A DNA stretch of 64,000 nucleotides, taken from assembly GCA_037074765.1 (NCBI GenBank), contig JBAMDO010000088.1:163425-227424 (forward strand), given 5' to 3'. Positions 1-12,277 of the stretch are shown here, piece after piece. The position numbers and the translations under genes were made by a program. The notes beneath the pieces were generated by a model. It ran no database searches and was not told the DNA's origin. It saw nothing but the letters and a program-made list of their open reading frames with translations. The first letter of the stretch is position 1; the number at the start of each line of letters is the position of its first letter. The stretch comes from Mansonella perstans. Its lineage: Eukaryota; Nematoda; Chromadorea; Rhabditida; Onchocercidae.

Positions 1-3000
1 TTCTGTTACCCTTCTCATCCATCAACGGCGTTCCACTTCCGCATGGATTCATTTCTGGAATAAATATACAGTACGTGAACACTGCTATATTTTAATAATG
101 ATCAGATTGTTTCCAAAGGATTCTTCAAGCGCTGTCTATATCGGACTATTCATCCTCCAGTTACTTTTTTCAGTCCACAATTACAAAAATAAATGCTAGC
201 TGCAGAGATCGTAATGCTAATATTATTGAGCTGCGCAGAAGAATGAATTAAAAAAAAGATTTTTTTTGTTTTGTTGAATTTGTGAATTTTGAAACCCGCG
301 CAATTCTGTTGACAGCCTTCTTGTGTAATGAAGTTGTTGGCATTGCCATAAAGACCGCGATAAAAAAACTGATGGCACATTTGTTGTTTCCGATTAAAGT
401 ACCATCTGTGCAGTTGTTCTGTACCTTTTCCAAGTTCCAAGGGCAACTTACATGCATCTACATTAGCTGTAAGATCAGTTTGCTAATGGAAACTATACAA
501 GTGTAAGTGACATTGATAAAGTAAGAGTTTTGCAACGGAATATCCGAGCTTTTTTGCGATATGATTTATCGATTACGAAAATAATCTTTCATTCCCTTAT
601 CATCTCTTCATCATATTAAAATAAAATTTTTGCCAATGATAAGTGTTATTCAAATGAACGACAGAAAAACTAATACCAATTACATTTATGAAAAGCAAAA
701 ACAAACATCCTTGACAACAGTTAGTCGTTTCTGGAGAACCTCCAATATGACAATAGTAATCGTCGGGGCAACCTTCACTACCACCACAAATTATAGGCTC
801 GTTTTGATCATTCATAAGTGGTCTTCCATGTGCACATGGATTTGGCACTACTGCAAAAATGACTGTCGTGCGCAAAGTAGGTTAAGACGAAAAGATATCA
901 GTGATATTTGGCAAAACGAACGCTTTACTAATGCTTCTATAAAAACTGAAACTCTTGAAAGAATTAGAGATTCTGCAGATATTCCGATATTCCGATGACA
1001 CTTACCAGGGCACGTTGCTTCACAATCTTTTTTATTCAAGAAATTATTCGCATTTCCTCTTGAACCAAAATAAGCAAATTCACGACATCGATGTGAATCC
1101 TTATCATAATAATATCTGAGCAGCAAAGACTGTCCTTCTCCTTGATTCACTGGCTGATCACACGGGCTCCCGTCTGCAATGAATTGTTTCATTTACCTGA
1201 CGCAATGCATAAAAATCGAGTACGATTATTAGTCATCGCTGTATGTCATTTCCCTCTGCTGGCTTTCCTTAATCACATAATCCGTAGTTCCTACACTTTG
1301 GCATTCTTTTATTTTATCGTAATATTAGTTTGATAATCATTCATCAATCGCTATGATTTCTTCACTCCACGGCTTGTCAGGTCTTTATATACTACTATTG
1401 CACTGCCGCTCTTTTTCATGAACGGCGCTGCCAAAACGTATCTCGGAATCTTGTGTCAGTTCGATCTTAATATCTAGTTACCCTACCTGCATATTCCATT
1501 TTTCCATCCCATCAACAAAAATCTTCCAGACTATTCTGATCTGATTTATCTGATTTATACTTCTTTTGTAAAAACATGAATGTTAGGCCAAATAGAATAG
1601 CTATTGATTTAAAATGAAGTCTACACGAAATTTAATTGGAGAATATGGCTTATTTTTGATAGATAAAGAAGGCATACATACTTTTGCGGCAGCAGAAGTT
1701 CTGTGTTCCATCTGCTCCAATGTGACAGTAGTATTTCTGGGGGCAACGTTCTTCCTGATTACATCTTTTTGGTTCACTATCGATCAGAAGCGGATCTCCA
1801 GTGCCACACGGATTATCATACACGGGACATGCATTCTTGCAGTCATCTTCTGTCAAGAAGGAATTCTGCAATTTAAGTAGCTATCCAGTAAGAATACATT
1901 ACTAGGCAATGGAAGTGACAAATATTGTGAAAAACATGAAGACAGAAGATAGAATATTTAATCATGTAAGTGATTTCGATTCGTAAATTATTTGTAAATC
2001 AAAATATCAAAACTCTGTGTGGCGGATTGATTATGTGAGCAGTGATCGGTTTTGTACAAGCGAAGTGGTAAGATCGGTCGATCAAATGAACGAAGTGAAA
2101 GTGAACAGATCTTTCCAATAGAACTACTTGATGAAACAACTTAATTAAGTGATTAATTAATTCTCGTTCGATCAAGTATCGTATCCAACAAATAAAATTA
2201 ACGATCTCATAACTTGCGAAGAATACTGCGGGATTAAAACATTAGCATTACTTTATGCAGCGAACTGTACAATGTCTCTAACTCCATTTTTGTTATATCA
2301 GTGATTTTACGAAATATGAAAATTTTAATATTCAGCAACATAACCCGAAACCAACTTGATTTCCCCCTTTTCCACGGTAGTAAAATGTGAAGCATTTGTG
2401 TGAGACTTGATCAAAATACCATCTCAGTAAACTGCTGTTACCAATACCCTCGACCATAGATTGCTCACAGCGGTTTATACCTTGAAATAATAATTCCTAA
2501 TTTTCTTGGATATAATTAAGTTTAACTGTGAGTGTTAAATCAAGCTAAATTTCATAAAATTTATGCCATCTCACCACTTTCTGGGCAGCAAACAGTGGTA
2601 TCCTTGTGTGCACCTATGTGGCACCAATAATTACGTGGACAAGTTTTCGTCGAGGTGCAGAAGAGTGGCGTATGTCCTGGTGTTAGAAGCATCGCTCCAG
2701 TATTGCATGGATCCTCGCATTTCGCTGACAAAGAACCAGATGATGTAAAATACTCAAAAAATTTCATTCAGACATATAAAAGTTGCCGGGTTTCTTGCTT
2801 TCTTATTTTTTTTATATTTAATTTTTATTTTTAATATTTAATTTTTTTTTTTCTTTGAAAAATACACAGCGCACCTTTACACTGTTCCTCGCAATCTTCC
2901 TTAGTAAGGAAATTATTTTGATTTCCCTTTAAGCCTTTATAAGTGAACATTTTGCACACTCGAGTGCAGGAGCGATTATTCTGATGCGCAAACCATCGAG

Positions 3001-4827
3001 CGATTGTTTCATTGCCTTCACCTTGTGCAACAGGCATTTCACAGGGTTTGGTCGATTCTGGAACTTTTCGGGTTAAATTTTTGAAACGATTCATACTTCC
3101 GTAAAAAAAGGAAAAAATTTTACAGACTTCCAGCGCAACATAACGAGGCATCAATGTTGCTGCCAATGTGGCACCATTGCTCATCACCACATTCACGACG
3201 ATTTATCGAACATTTGCGATGCTCGGAGGCTTTCGGTGATCTTTCACAAACCAGATCCCATCCTAAAAGTGCAAAAAATGAAAGGATCACAAGATACGCA
3301 GAAGAAAAGTGTAAAATTGGAAATAATTCAAATTTATGGCATCCTATTTCTACGTTAAAAATATTTGACGTTTGTTATTTACATTAGGCCGTGAAATTCA
3401 CATTTAGAGAGCCAACTGCTTATATTGTGATATGCTTATATCACAATCCTATTCTTTTGCACTTCATATTCATTAATGGTTCTATTGCACAAACTACCTC
3501 TCAGCACTAAGAAAGCTTACGCATGCATTGATGCTTGCACTCTTCGTAAGTGAGGTAACTGTTTTCATTGCCTTTTACACCACGATAAAAGAATTTCTGG
3601 CAGTTCTTGGAGTTATCGTCGTAATAGTAACGTTCTAGCCGCATACTTCCTTCGCCATGATCCATTGGTAAACTGCACGGATCAGCTACTGGAATTTGTG
3701 TTACATGAGATTTTGATTGGTCAACTTTAAGTTAGCTATCATATTTAAAATCACTTCATGGTAGAAAAGCTAAGATCAGCGGTGAAATTCATACTATCAA
3801 TATCTATGTATTTTTCGGGTATAGATTTCTCAGTCAACTTTTTTACCACATGTTTTGGAAGCAAGTTAAGGTTAAGTTAAAGTTAAGTTAAGGTACATAC
3901 AATCTAATCCCCAAACCATACAATCACTTCGGAAATATACTCACGTCCAGATCGTTCACAGCAAACTGCATCCGCCCGAGAAGCTCCAATGTGGCAGAAA
4001 AATCCTTTAGGACATGTCATTGAATTTAGCGAACTGCATATCAATGGCTTCCAGTCGAAACTTCTTGCCGGTCGGCCGTATTTACACGGATTTACATCTT
4101 TTTCATGACCTGAAAAACTTGACTCTTTAAATTTATTTATGGAATTATTACTCATTATCTCATATCTTGTATAACAGTTTTTTTCTGATATTTCTAATTT
4201 GCAAATCTGTTAACGGTAACTACTGGCACTTTTTCCCAAGCATTCCGATTGAAAGTTTACTTTCATTCTCACGAAGAACTTTCCCAATATTCATTTATGT
4301 GATTTTATTAGAAATAGTTTTGTTGAATTTTGCTGGTGGCAAAAATTAAGAATGCTTTCCCACTTGTAATCTGCGTTTTTCACCTAAACATCTCTGAAAT
4401 AAATTCACCAACTAAGTGATTTCTTCCTCCTCAGAGTAAATTGCTTTTCCACTGTCATATAAGAAATGAAGAGATTGTTCTTCAAGTGTGATTAGTTTCG
4501 TAAAAGACGTACTCTCAATGACATCCGTAGTCTCTGTATTTGCGATATTGGTGTGGATAACGGTGCTAGTAGTAGTAGTAGTGATAACTGCAGCAGCAGT
4601 GGAGGTGGTAGTAATGGTGGCGACAGTCTTTTTCGAAGTTGTTACCAATGATAGCGTTGACAATAAAGTCATGGGGAGTGGAGACCAAATCGGTGGAAAT
4701 ATACTGGTTGCTACTGTTGGTGGAAGAGTTATTGAAGCCTTTCTCGTTGTCAGATAATTGATATGCTTTGCTCTGATTATCAAGCGACGAGTTAGTAGTG
4801 GTGATCGTGATGTCGTCAATAGTAAAT
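1..4827 (-). CDS. Multi-domain lustrin/Kunitz repeat secreted protein, 3' end missing (partial)
   Basis: Exons joined on the minus strand: 4513-4827 (Ser/Thr-rich), 3945-4109 (lustrin L1), 3521-3688 (Kunitz K1), 3128-3262 (L2), 2875-3057 (K2), 2575-2724 (L3), 2356-2480 plus the start of 1682-1865 (K3), rest of 1682-1865 (L4), 1006-1173 (K4), 707-850 (L5), 296-466 (K5), 1-54 (start of L6, cut by the window edge). Lustrin units show NPC-x-x-G, then a CP-x-x-Y/F-x-CHIG core and a final CC. Kunitz units show the W/YYF or RYYY strand, the GN-x-N-x-F/Y turn and the last Cys pair, but all five lack the second and fourth canonical Cys. Proteins of this architecture in nematodes are extracellular; a cuticle or matrix role is inference. 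Trypsin inhibition is unlikely because the P1-bearing GPC-K/R motif is replaced by GxG-S/T/N/Q. No signal peptide exon was identified; it should lie above 4827. The exons fit in phase throughout. Confidence 0.85.
4513..4827 (-). other. Ser/Thr-rich N-terminal exon of the lustrin/Kunitz gene
   Basis: This 105-codon stretch lies between a TTTGCAG acceptor at 4828 and a GTACGT donor at 4512. It encodes a mucin-like run with ITTTST and TTTTTST blocks from ACT/TAC triplets. It ends in phase 1, which joins exactly to the first lustrin exon (first codon completed as Ser before HEKDVNPC). The same frame stays open to a TAG at 4412 if the donor is ignored, so a shorter, unspliced end is the alternative. 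The join is inferred from phase and donor quality only. Confidence 0.5.
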
Positions 4828-7105
4828 CTGCAAATTTTGGATAATCACAATGAATTAGACTGGCGAGTTATTGATTCTCATTAGTAAATCTGTAATAAAA
4901 TGAAATCATTGTGGAATTATACTATTCTGCTGTGATCGATATCTCTCTGGACATGGATGATAAATATTTAAGCAGCCGGTTTGAATTACGAAATGCTGTG
5001 GAGAGTTTGGTTGATCATGTGATGTCACGGTGGCACATATGGAAAGCATCGTATACCAGAGAGAGTGTGACATGTCTTAAATTAAGGATGCATGATGGTT
5101 TTGTCCAAGCAACTGGTTCATACTGTACGTAAAAGTTGCTCGGACTTCAACAGAAACATCTAACGGCACATTTAATACGGAATAGAAATGATATAAACTT
5201 ATGCATGAATCAATAAAATCGCATTCCTGAAAAAACATTTTGGCACTTATTGATCAGTCTGTCTAATTATCTCGATATTGCTCAGCAATATCGAGACATT
5301 AATGACTCTGTGTTGTTTATGAATTTTTTTGTTAAAACTCTTCTAAACAGGATTTAGAAATTTGAGGAAATATTCACTAAATTATTTAAAACAAGTAGTA
5401 GTGGTCACGAAAAGAGTTACGAAAAGCATCGTGTGCCAAAGAGAGGAAGGACTCAAGACAAACTGATTTGTCTTAATACTATCTTAGCATTATTTAACTG
5501 ACCCAATGCACGTGGTCAAAGTATTAAAATGCACAGGCCATTCTTTTTCCTTTGGAAAAAAACTCACTTCTGTGAACAAATAATATTTAATTTTCCAAAT
5601 GGGAAGCTCTTCTTACAGTTCATTTCACCTACCCCTCCCTTACGCTACAATCCTCTGAGTGAAATTAGCGAGAGAAAGTGGTAGACAATCTAAAGTTCTG
5701 CAGCAATCCCTAACCTATCTTCTGCAGTCCATACAAATTACTTTTCCAACATTTCCACAGCTAGTAATGAACGATATTCTCTCCATCTTTTATAAGCGCA
5801 AACACTGATGGATGGACAATTGAGTCGCTGAAAAAAAGCACTTGACTTCGTAGCATAGAATGGCCGAAAAATTACTTCCTCATTGAAATATATGAAAATA
5901 AAAAACTTTCAATTTGGATATTTAATTTTTTAATGCAATCAGCATAATTCTAATATGTTAAATAATGTTATCGAATCACAGAGATAGGTAGTCATTGTTA
6001 ACATCAGTGGTTCAAAATTTGATTGATTATTTACTTTTCCAAACAATCAGTTCTCCTTAATTGATGCACACATCCTCATCCTGTTATCACTACCAAAATT
6101 TTTTTTGAAATCCATCTCCATAATTAATTTTTTGCTCTATTATAAAGTACTAATAAAAAAAAACACGTTATCACCAACCGTAATTTTTTCACTAGCAAAA
6201 ACTCAACTGGTATTTTATAGATATAACCTATGTTTGGTGATGTGATATATGCGAAGAGATGCGACATTTGCGTAAGATATTAAAGCCGTTGAAGGCGATG
6301 CTCCTTATTTATATGGCAGTCATTTCTTCCTAAAATTTGACATGTTAAACATAGCTTCCAGTTTAAAACTAAGCAAATAAAAATAACATATTCAGCCTTT
6401 TTCCAGCTGAAGCTTTCGCTAATGAGAGAATTGACTTTCGGTGACTGGACCATAGTGTGGGCAAATGACACCACAGTTCGTCTATTCGATTTCAACAATT
6501 ATAAAAGGATTTCCAATATTCTCCAACTACGTCGGTAGTTCTTGAACAATTCGAGAAATCTTTTCTTTACTTCATTTGTTAATTCCATTGCAAGTAAATT
6601 TTTTGGGATTTGTTTTTAGCCGTGCTTTCTGTACATGATATCGCTTTCATCCATGTATTTATTCCACAAGACAGATTCTTTTTATATGTCCTGAAAATGA
6701 AATGTTTTCCATTTGTATGCAGGCATGCGGCTGGCAAGGAAAGAGACGGGTTCTTTCAACGACGGGTTCTTTCATTTCAGCTATAAGTGGCTGGGTTCAA
6801 AGAATATTGGGTGTGTGTGCACATGTATGTGTCTGTGTAACATTTGTATCAAACATTGAACATAGACCGTTTGAGATTTTTCCGATTAACCTATGCTACC
6901 AAAACAAGAAGCAAAACAACAGCTAGCACATGTTCCTGTCCCCTCCTCTTCCGTCTGCTCATTGACGAAGTTATAAATAACTTATTTCTTTTCCGTACAT
7001 AATGGGTGATGGCCACAGTGGGAATGAATTTCACCAACAGAAATGACAAAATATGGGTCATTTTTAAAAGGAATGTGGTAGTGTCGCATTAGTGTCGCAG
7101 TTTTA
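4828..7105. other. Gene-free interval between lustrin/Kunitz gene and PTR gene
   Basis: No exon could be confidently assigned on either strand. It should hold the 5' end of the lustrin/Kunitz gene and the PTR promoter, as the two genes are head to head. Open frames here (for example 4911-5132 plus) match no family I recognise. A perfect palindrome lies at 5271-5295 and a short TG-rich run near 6808-6838. Confidence 0.5.
5271..5295. repeat. Perfect 12-1-12 palindrome
   Basis: CTCGATATTGCT, one C, then AGCAATATCGAG. The two arms are exact reverse complements. It lies in the intergenic space between two divergent genes, so it could be an operator-like site or a hairpin; no function is evident. 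Confidence 0.8.
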
Positions 7106-10100
7106 ATGCTGCTGTCGAATCCTTTCGGTATTTTTCAAGATCGTCTTGCCGTGCTTTTTTATAAATACGGTCTGATTGTAAGTTATAATCCACGGCCATT
7201 TGTGCTAATACCTGTTGTGATCACCTTCTTGCTCTCATTCGGTGTATTTACTATGAACATTGAAGTTAGTGTTTTTTTCTTTTCGGTTGAATGATTTTTC
7301 ATAATAGATTCTGAATACTAGTGGTTCATGACGGATGAGCTGAATTTTTATCTCCTAGCTTCCAAAAGTTTCGTTTATGCTATTCAATTCATACTAACAC
7401 CTGGTCTTTGCGGATGAAATATGCGAACAGGAAAAATATGAAATTTCTTAACGACTGTTTTCTATTTTCAATCTAAAACCCAATTCTAAATTCTTCTTGG
7501 GTCTGTCTGAATTTACTTACAGTAAAAAAAAAAAATATTTTTTTTTTACTAAGATATTATAGGACGATCTCAGATTTCTCTATTCACCGATTAATTCTCC
7601 AGCGAGAATTGAGTACAGCATACATAAAGCATTTACCGGGGATTCCGTTAACAGTACATATGTCGCGGTGGCTGTTGAACCAAACGACAATTTGCAAAAT
7701 CTATTAAGAAAGGTTGCATCTAAGGTTTTAAAATATAATTTTTGTAATGCCATGCAAATTAGCATCATTAAAAGTTGCTAAAACCAACAAGACCTGAAAA
7801 ATGGAAATATTGCAAGGAATAGTAGTATCTAGCAGCAATCAGTCTTGACACCGCCTCATAGTGATGTAAAATGAGGCAATCGAGATTCTGGCTGTGAACA
7901 TAAAGCAATCTCTTTTAGGAATAAAACTACTTTTTTGGTAAACGTCATTGAAAGGTTCATTTTCAGGAGATTGCTACTGAAATTCTGAGTCTGAATGAGT
8001 TTGTTCTAAACAATTTAACTGTTAACTTAAGTGGTAGGATTTATAATTTCGGAAAGGACATTTGCATACGTACAACACTTTGTCCACTCAGCAACACAAT
8101 TGTGCAGTTTTTCTTTGACGCCTTCTGGAATGAAAAGGTTAGTATTATTATCTACGTTGCCTTCATAATCTCTAAACAAAAATCATAAGAAACTTTTTCT
8201 TTTCCTTTGCAGTTATGGGACGATCCACGTGTACGTTTGGACTATCCATTTTTGTACTTCTTCGAGAATAAGTTCTTCTTACCGCTTCATTTGTACGGTG
8301 TGAAACTTGGAGGAGTGAAAGGAATTGAATCGATCGAAATGATACACTTGCATTATCCCATACCGTCTACGGATCATGTAAATTCTATTTATTATTACAT
8401 CATTTCGTGTTACGAGTCTCCACGTAATATGTAGTTCCCGAATAAGACGTTTTGGCCCATTGTTCAAAGATAACTTTAAAGTAAGCAAGATTTCAGCACG
8501 ACTCTGAAGAAGCAACTTAAGCTATCCTCATTACTTCAGAAAAGGGAAAAGGTCATTTCCAGCATACGTAAATTGAAAATCGAGGACAAGAAAATGAGGC
8601 GTCATAGGAAAGAAGACTGACACGTAACAAACTTTAGAAATATTAGTAATTCGAATAATTTAAAAGCTATGAAAGAAGAGCAAAATTCAGGAGACAGCTG
8701 AAGTAGTTGGCGACGCACTGGAAAACGCGTTGAAGGAGTACTTGGCTATGAACGAACAAAGTCTTATCAAAGCGTCCATATTCAGCTTCTCAATGCTCAA
8801 AAATGAGATGAAAAAAAATGCGCTTTCCACTTTTCCCTTCATCTCAATCACCCTTCTTCTACTTGTCACTTTTACGGTCCTCTCCTGGTTTGTTTTTTAA
8901 GTCACAAATGGGTGACAGTTTTTCGTGCCTAGTGGAAAGGCTCTCTAGAGCATCTCTCTGAAGCACTGATTAATCAAATAGTTCCTTAACCAGGCAGAAA
9001 AGTCTAATGAAGCTTATTAAAGCATCACAAAAGAATGAATGAAAGAAAGCGTTGAAAAGCAATAGTATAGCTCACTTTATAGCATGACCGGTGATTGGGT
9101 CACGTCCAAACCGCTCGAAGCGCTAATGGGTGTGCTGTCATCATCTTTTGCAATTGTCAGTGCAGCTGGATTCATGTTTCTGATGGGAGTACCATTCGTC
9201 AGCCAGGTAACGGTGATGCCCTTCCTAGCATTGGCTATTGGCGTAGATGACACATACATAATGCTTGGAGCATGGCAAGATACACGGCGTAGTCTTCCAC
9301 CATCTAAGCGAATGGCGCTATCACTTCAAGAAGCTGGCAGGTATGCAGAGGAGTAAATTAATTGAACCAACCTCATTAACAAATGTAACTTTTCGGAAAG
9401 CATTTACGAGCAAAGTGATCTAAAAATAGTAAATCTGCTGTTGAAATTCAAGAATGAAGCCTAGAATTATAATTGAAATCGATGTCTTTGGATATTGCAG
9501 TGCAGTAACAGTCACATCAATCACTTCAATGCTATCTTTTGGCATAGGCTCGTTCAGTACTACACCGGCAATATCCATATTTTGTCGTTTTATTGCTATG
9601 GCTATCATTTTCGATTGGTTTTATCAGGTTAACTGCTTCTGGATGACTAGTATTGGTTTGATTTTGATTTTTACATTTTCATTGACTTACCTCATTACAG
9701 AATTTGGAAAAGATTATGAATTCCATTTATAGTTGAATTTTAAAATCTGAACCTTTGACCGAAAATATCTCAACTGAAAATCTTAAGGTAACATTTTTTG
9801 CCGGTGTAATGGCACTTGGTGGCAAGCGAGAAGCTGTTGGGTATCACTGCTTATTCGTTTGGAAAAAAATGCCGGAAGAGATCATTGAAGCGGTTTGTTT
9901 GCTTACAATTGTTTTAGACATGAAATTTCGAGATTTCGATCATTGAAAATTTAGACTATTTTGACATATCCTAATAATTCATCTTTCTTGTATCTACCGC
10001 AAATGAACATCTTGCTTGTGCCTTCCGCGAACTAAATGGAACTTTTAATCTGAAAATGAAATAAATTGCAGTCGAAACAGAACGCAGCGTTATCAATAAC

Positions 10101-12277
10101 GCATACATTATTCGCGGATTACATTGCGCCATTTCTATGCCACAAAATAACACGTGTAACTTTATTCGGAATTTACGGACTGTACATCTTTGGTGCGTTT
10201 TATGGATGTTCACTGTTGCGACCGAATTTGACACCAAGTCGCTTATTAGTCGATGATTCGCCACTAGCTCATTATCTAAAGCTGGCTGAAACGAAAATAT
10301 GGTCGGAAGGAATGGTGGGTAGAGTCTATGTAAACAATGCGCCGGACTTTACTGCTGATCCAAAGCAGGTATGTCTTTTGAGTAATTCAGCTTCTTAAGA
10401 AAAATTTGTAGTATGTCCAATGTTGATGGAGGATTGGACACCTCTAAGAAGGACCACTAATTGCAATTTACGTTCGGTTTAAAAAGCTTAGAAGAGTACG
10501 GTTACAACGGCTAATGAGAACAGTTGAGTTAACAGATCTAGTTGAGTTTACATGCAGTAGCAACAGTTCCAGAAACTTTTGTACCCAAGGTCCAACATTC
10601 AGCGAAAATCTCTTCCCAATTTAATCACAAGATTTACTTAGATCGATGTTATGTTGCGATTGGCAGAAGATTTGGAAAACAGGACCTGTTGCTCACTGGG
10701 AAAAAATTCTACGCAGTTTTGGCTTCGAGAATATCTGAATTATCGGCAATTCTTTGAAAGCAGCGATGAAGATTTTTACGATATTCTCGAGTCATTCCTC
10801 AACATATCCTTTAATTCACATTGGAATGCCTACCTGTCCTGGACGCAACATCCAGTAAAGGTAAATGTTACGCCTTCTCTTTCGACGAGAAATCCATACG
10901 GTGTCAAATATGTTGACAGACACCTTACTCGGCTATTTGACAGAAATGATCGTATATCAAGTTAAAAGTTGAGCATGAAACTCCAAAATTAGTAAGGAAA
11001 ATATTACCAGTACAAAACTTTCAGCCTAATAAGAGATATGTGAATCGTTTCTTCTTTACGACTGCTTTCAAAATAAAAGACTGGAAGGTTCGCACTGTGC
11101 TACTGTTACAGTGGCGAAATATAACAAGTCATTATGCAAAGTACGAAGCTTTGGTTTTTGACGAAAATAACTTCTACTCAGATCAAGTAAGCTATTTTTA
11201 TAACAGGATGATATCCTATTACATCGAATAATAGAATACCTTATATATATCTCCTCATAAGGTAAATTGCTCATTAGATACATAGTTAGAAATGAAAAAT
11301 AAATTACAACATGTTCCTTGCATAGCAACTGACGTGCCCATTGTACAACCTGATTATTTGCACTACAAAAGCAACTATCTTATCTGATTTTACTTTAAAT
11401 TCCGAAATAATTTCTGCAACATTTGCAGATGTTAGAGCTCCAGTCAACAACCTTATCATCCCTGGGTACAGCAGTCTTGGCTATGATTGTTGTATGCGTT
11501 TTGTTCATCGCCGATTATACAATCGCCTTCTGGGTTGTTTTCGCAATGATTTCAATGGATATCGGCATTGCTGGCTACCTTTCTCTTTGGGGAGCTGATC
11601 TAGACCCAACTACTGTTGTCAATATTCTGGTTTGTTAGTCTTTGCTGAATGTTCTTGCAAATTTAGAAACTTGCGTGGTAAAATTTCGCTTTTCGGTCAA
11701 AAATCTGCTTACTCTTTCTAGATGACAAGCACTATCTAAATAATAATCACAAATTATTTGAAATTCTTCATCAAACTATATAGTTTCACTTTAAATAAGC
11801 TTAAGCGAACAATTCATCACAGCAGCAATCATCAAGTTGTTTCTTCTAACAGATATCAACTGCCTTCTATGAGTATCGATAGTGACAAGACTGCTGCTGT
11901 TTTATGATAGTCTTGGATTTCTGCTCGTAATTGTTACCAGTTCCCATTTTTCATTTCAGATGAGTATTGGTTTGTGCATCGATTTTGCGACTCATGTTGG
12001 TTACCGAATTTATCGGAGCAAGTACCGGAATCCCGACGAACGTATTCGAGATGCACTGGGAGCGGTTGGTTGGCCAGTGGTACAAGGCGGCACTTCAACA
12101 GTTCTAGCTATTATTGTAATGATGCTGGTACCATCGAATGTAGTACGTATGTTTGCGCGCACATCCATCCTTGTCGTTCTTACGGGTCTATTTCACGGGG
12201 TTATTTTATTACCTGTCATTATCAGAACATTTGTTTCTTACCCTCCTTGTAAAAAGAATGTTCAATTAAAGAAGTAA
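7106..12277 (+). CDS. Patched-related (PTR) family transporter-like membrane protein, 842 aa
   Basis: Thirteen exons in phase: 7106-7264, 7563-7712, 7967-8137, 8213-8377, 8691-8887, 9083-9340, 9501-9627, 9788-9892, 10072-10368, 10642-10860, 11025-11186, 11429-11629, 11960-12277. The product is about 842 aa, near the usual PTR size. The first exon reads MLLSNPFGIFQDRLAVLFYK and then a membrane span. A first extracellular domain follows, then a sterol-sensing/RND core from about residue 262. Around residues 333-337 the span carries AIGVDDT, the GxxxDD motif of RND/Patched proteins. The second half repeats the plan and ends with the SIGLCIDFATHVGY span and a short basic tail. PTR proteins are multi-span proteins of nematodes needed for moulting, cuticle or endocytic functions; which PTR this is cannot be told without alignment. 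Start chosen as the ATG opening the first hydrophobic exon. An AATAAA at 12315-12320 is a candidate polyadenylation signal. Confidence 0.92.

Noticed and set aside
2831..3196. 121-codon minus-strand frame read as one exon
   Set aside because: It bridges two exons: Kunitz K2 (2875-3057) and, in another frame, lustrin L2 (3128-3262); the N-terminal part of the frame is intron and off-frame sequence.
4911..5132. 73-codon plus-strand frame
   Set aside because: No recognisable motif, no splice context, and it lies where the 5' exons of the minus-strand lustrin/Kunitz gene are expected.
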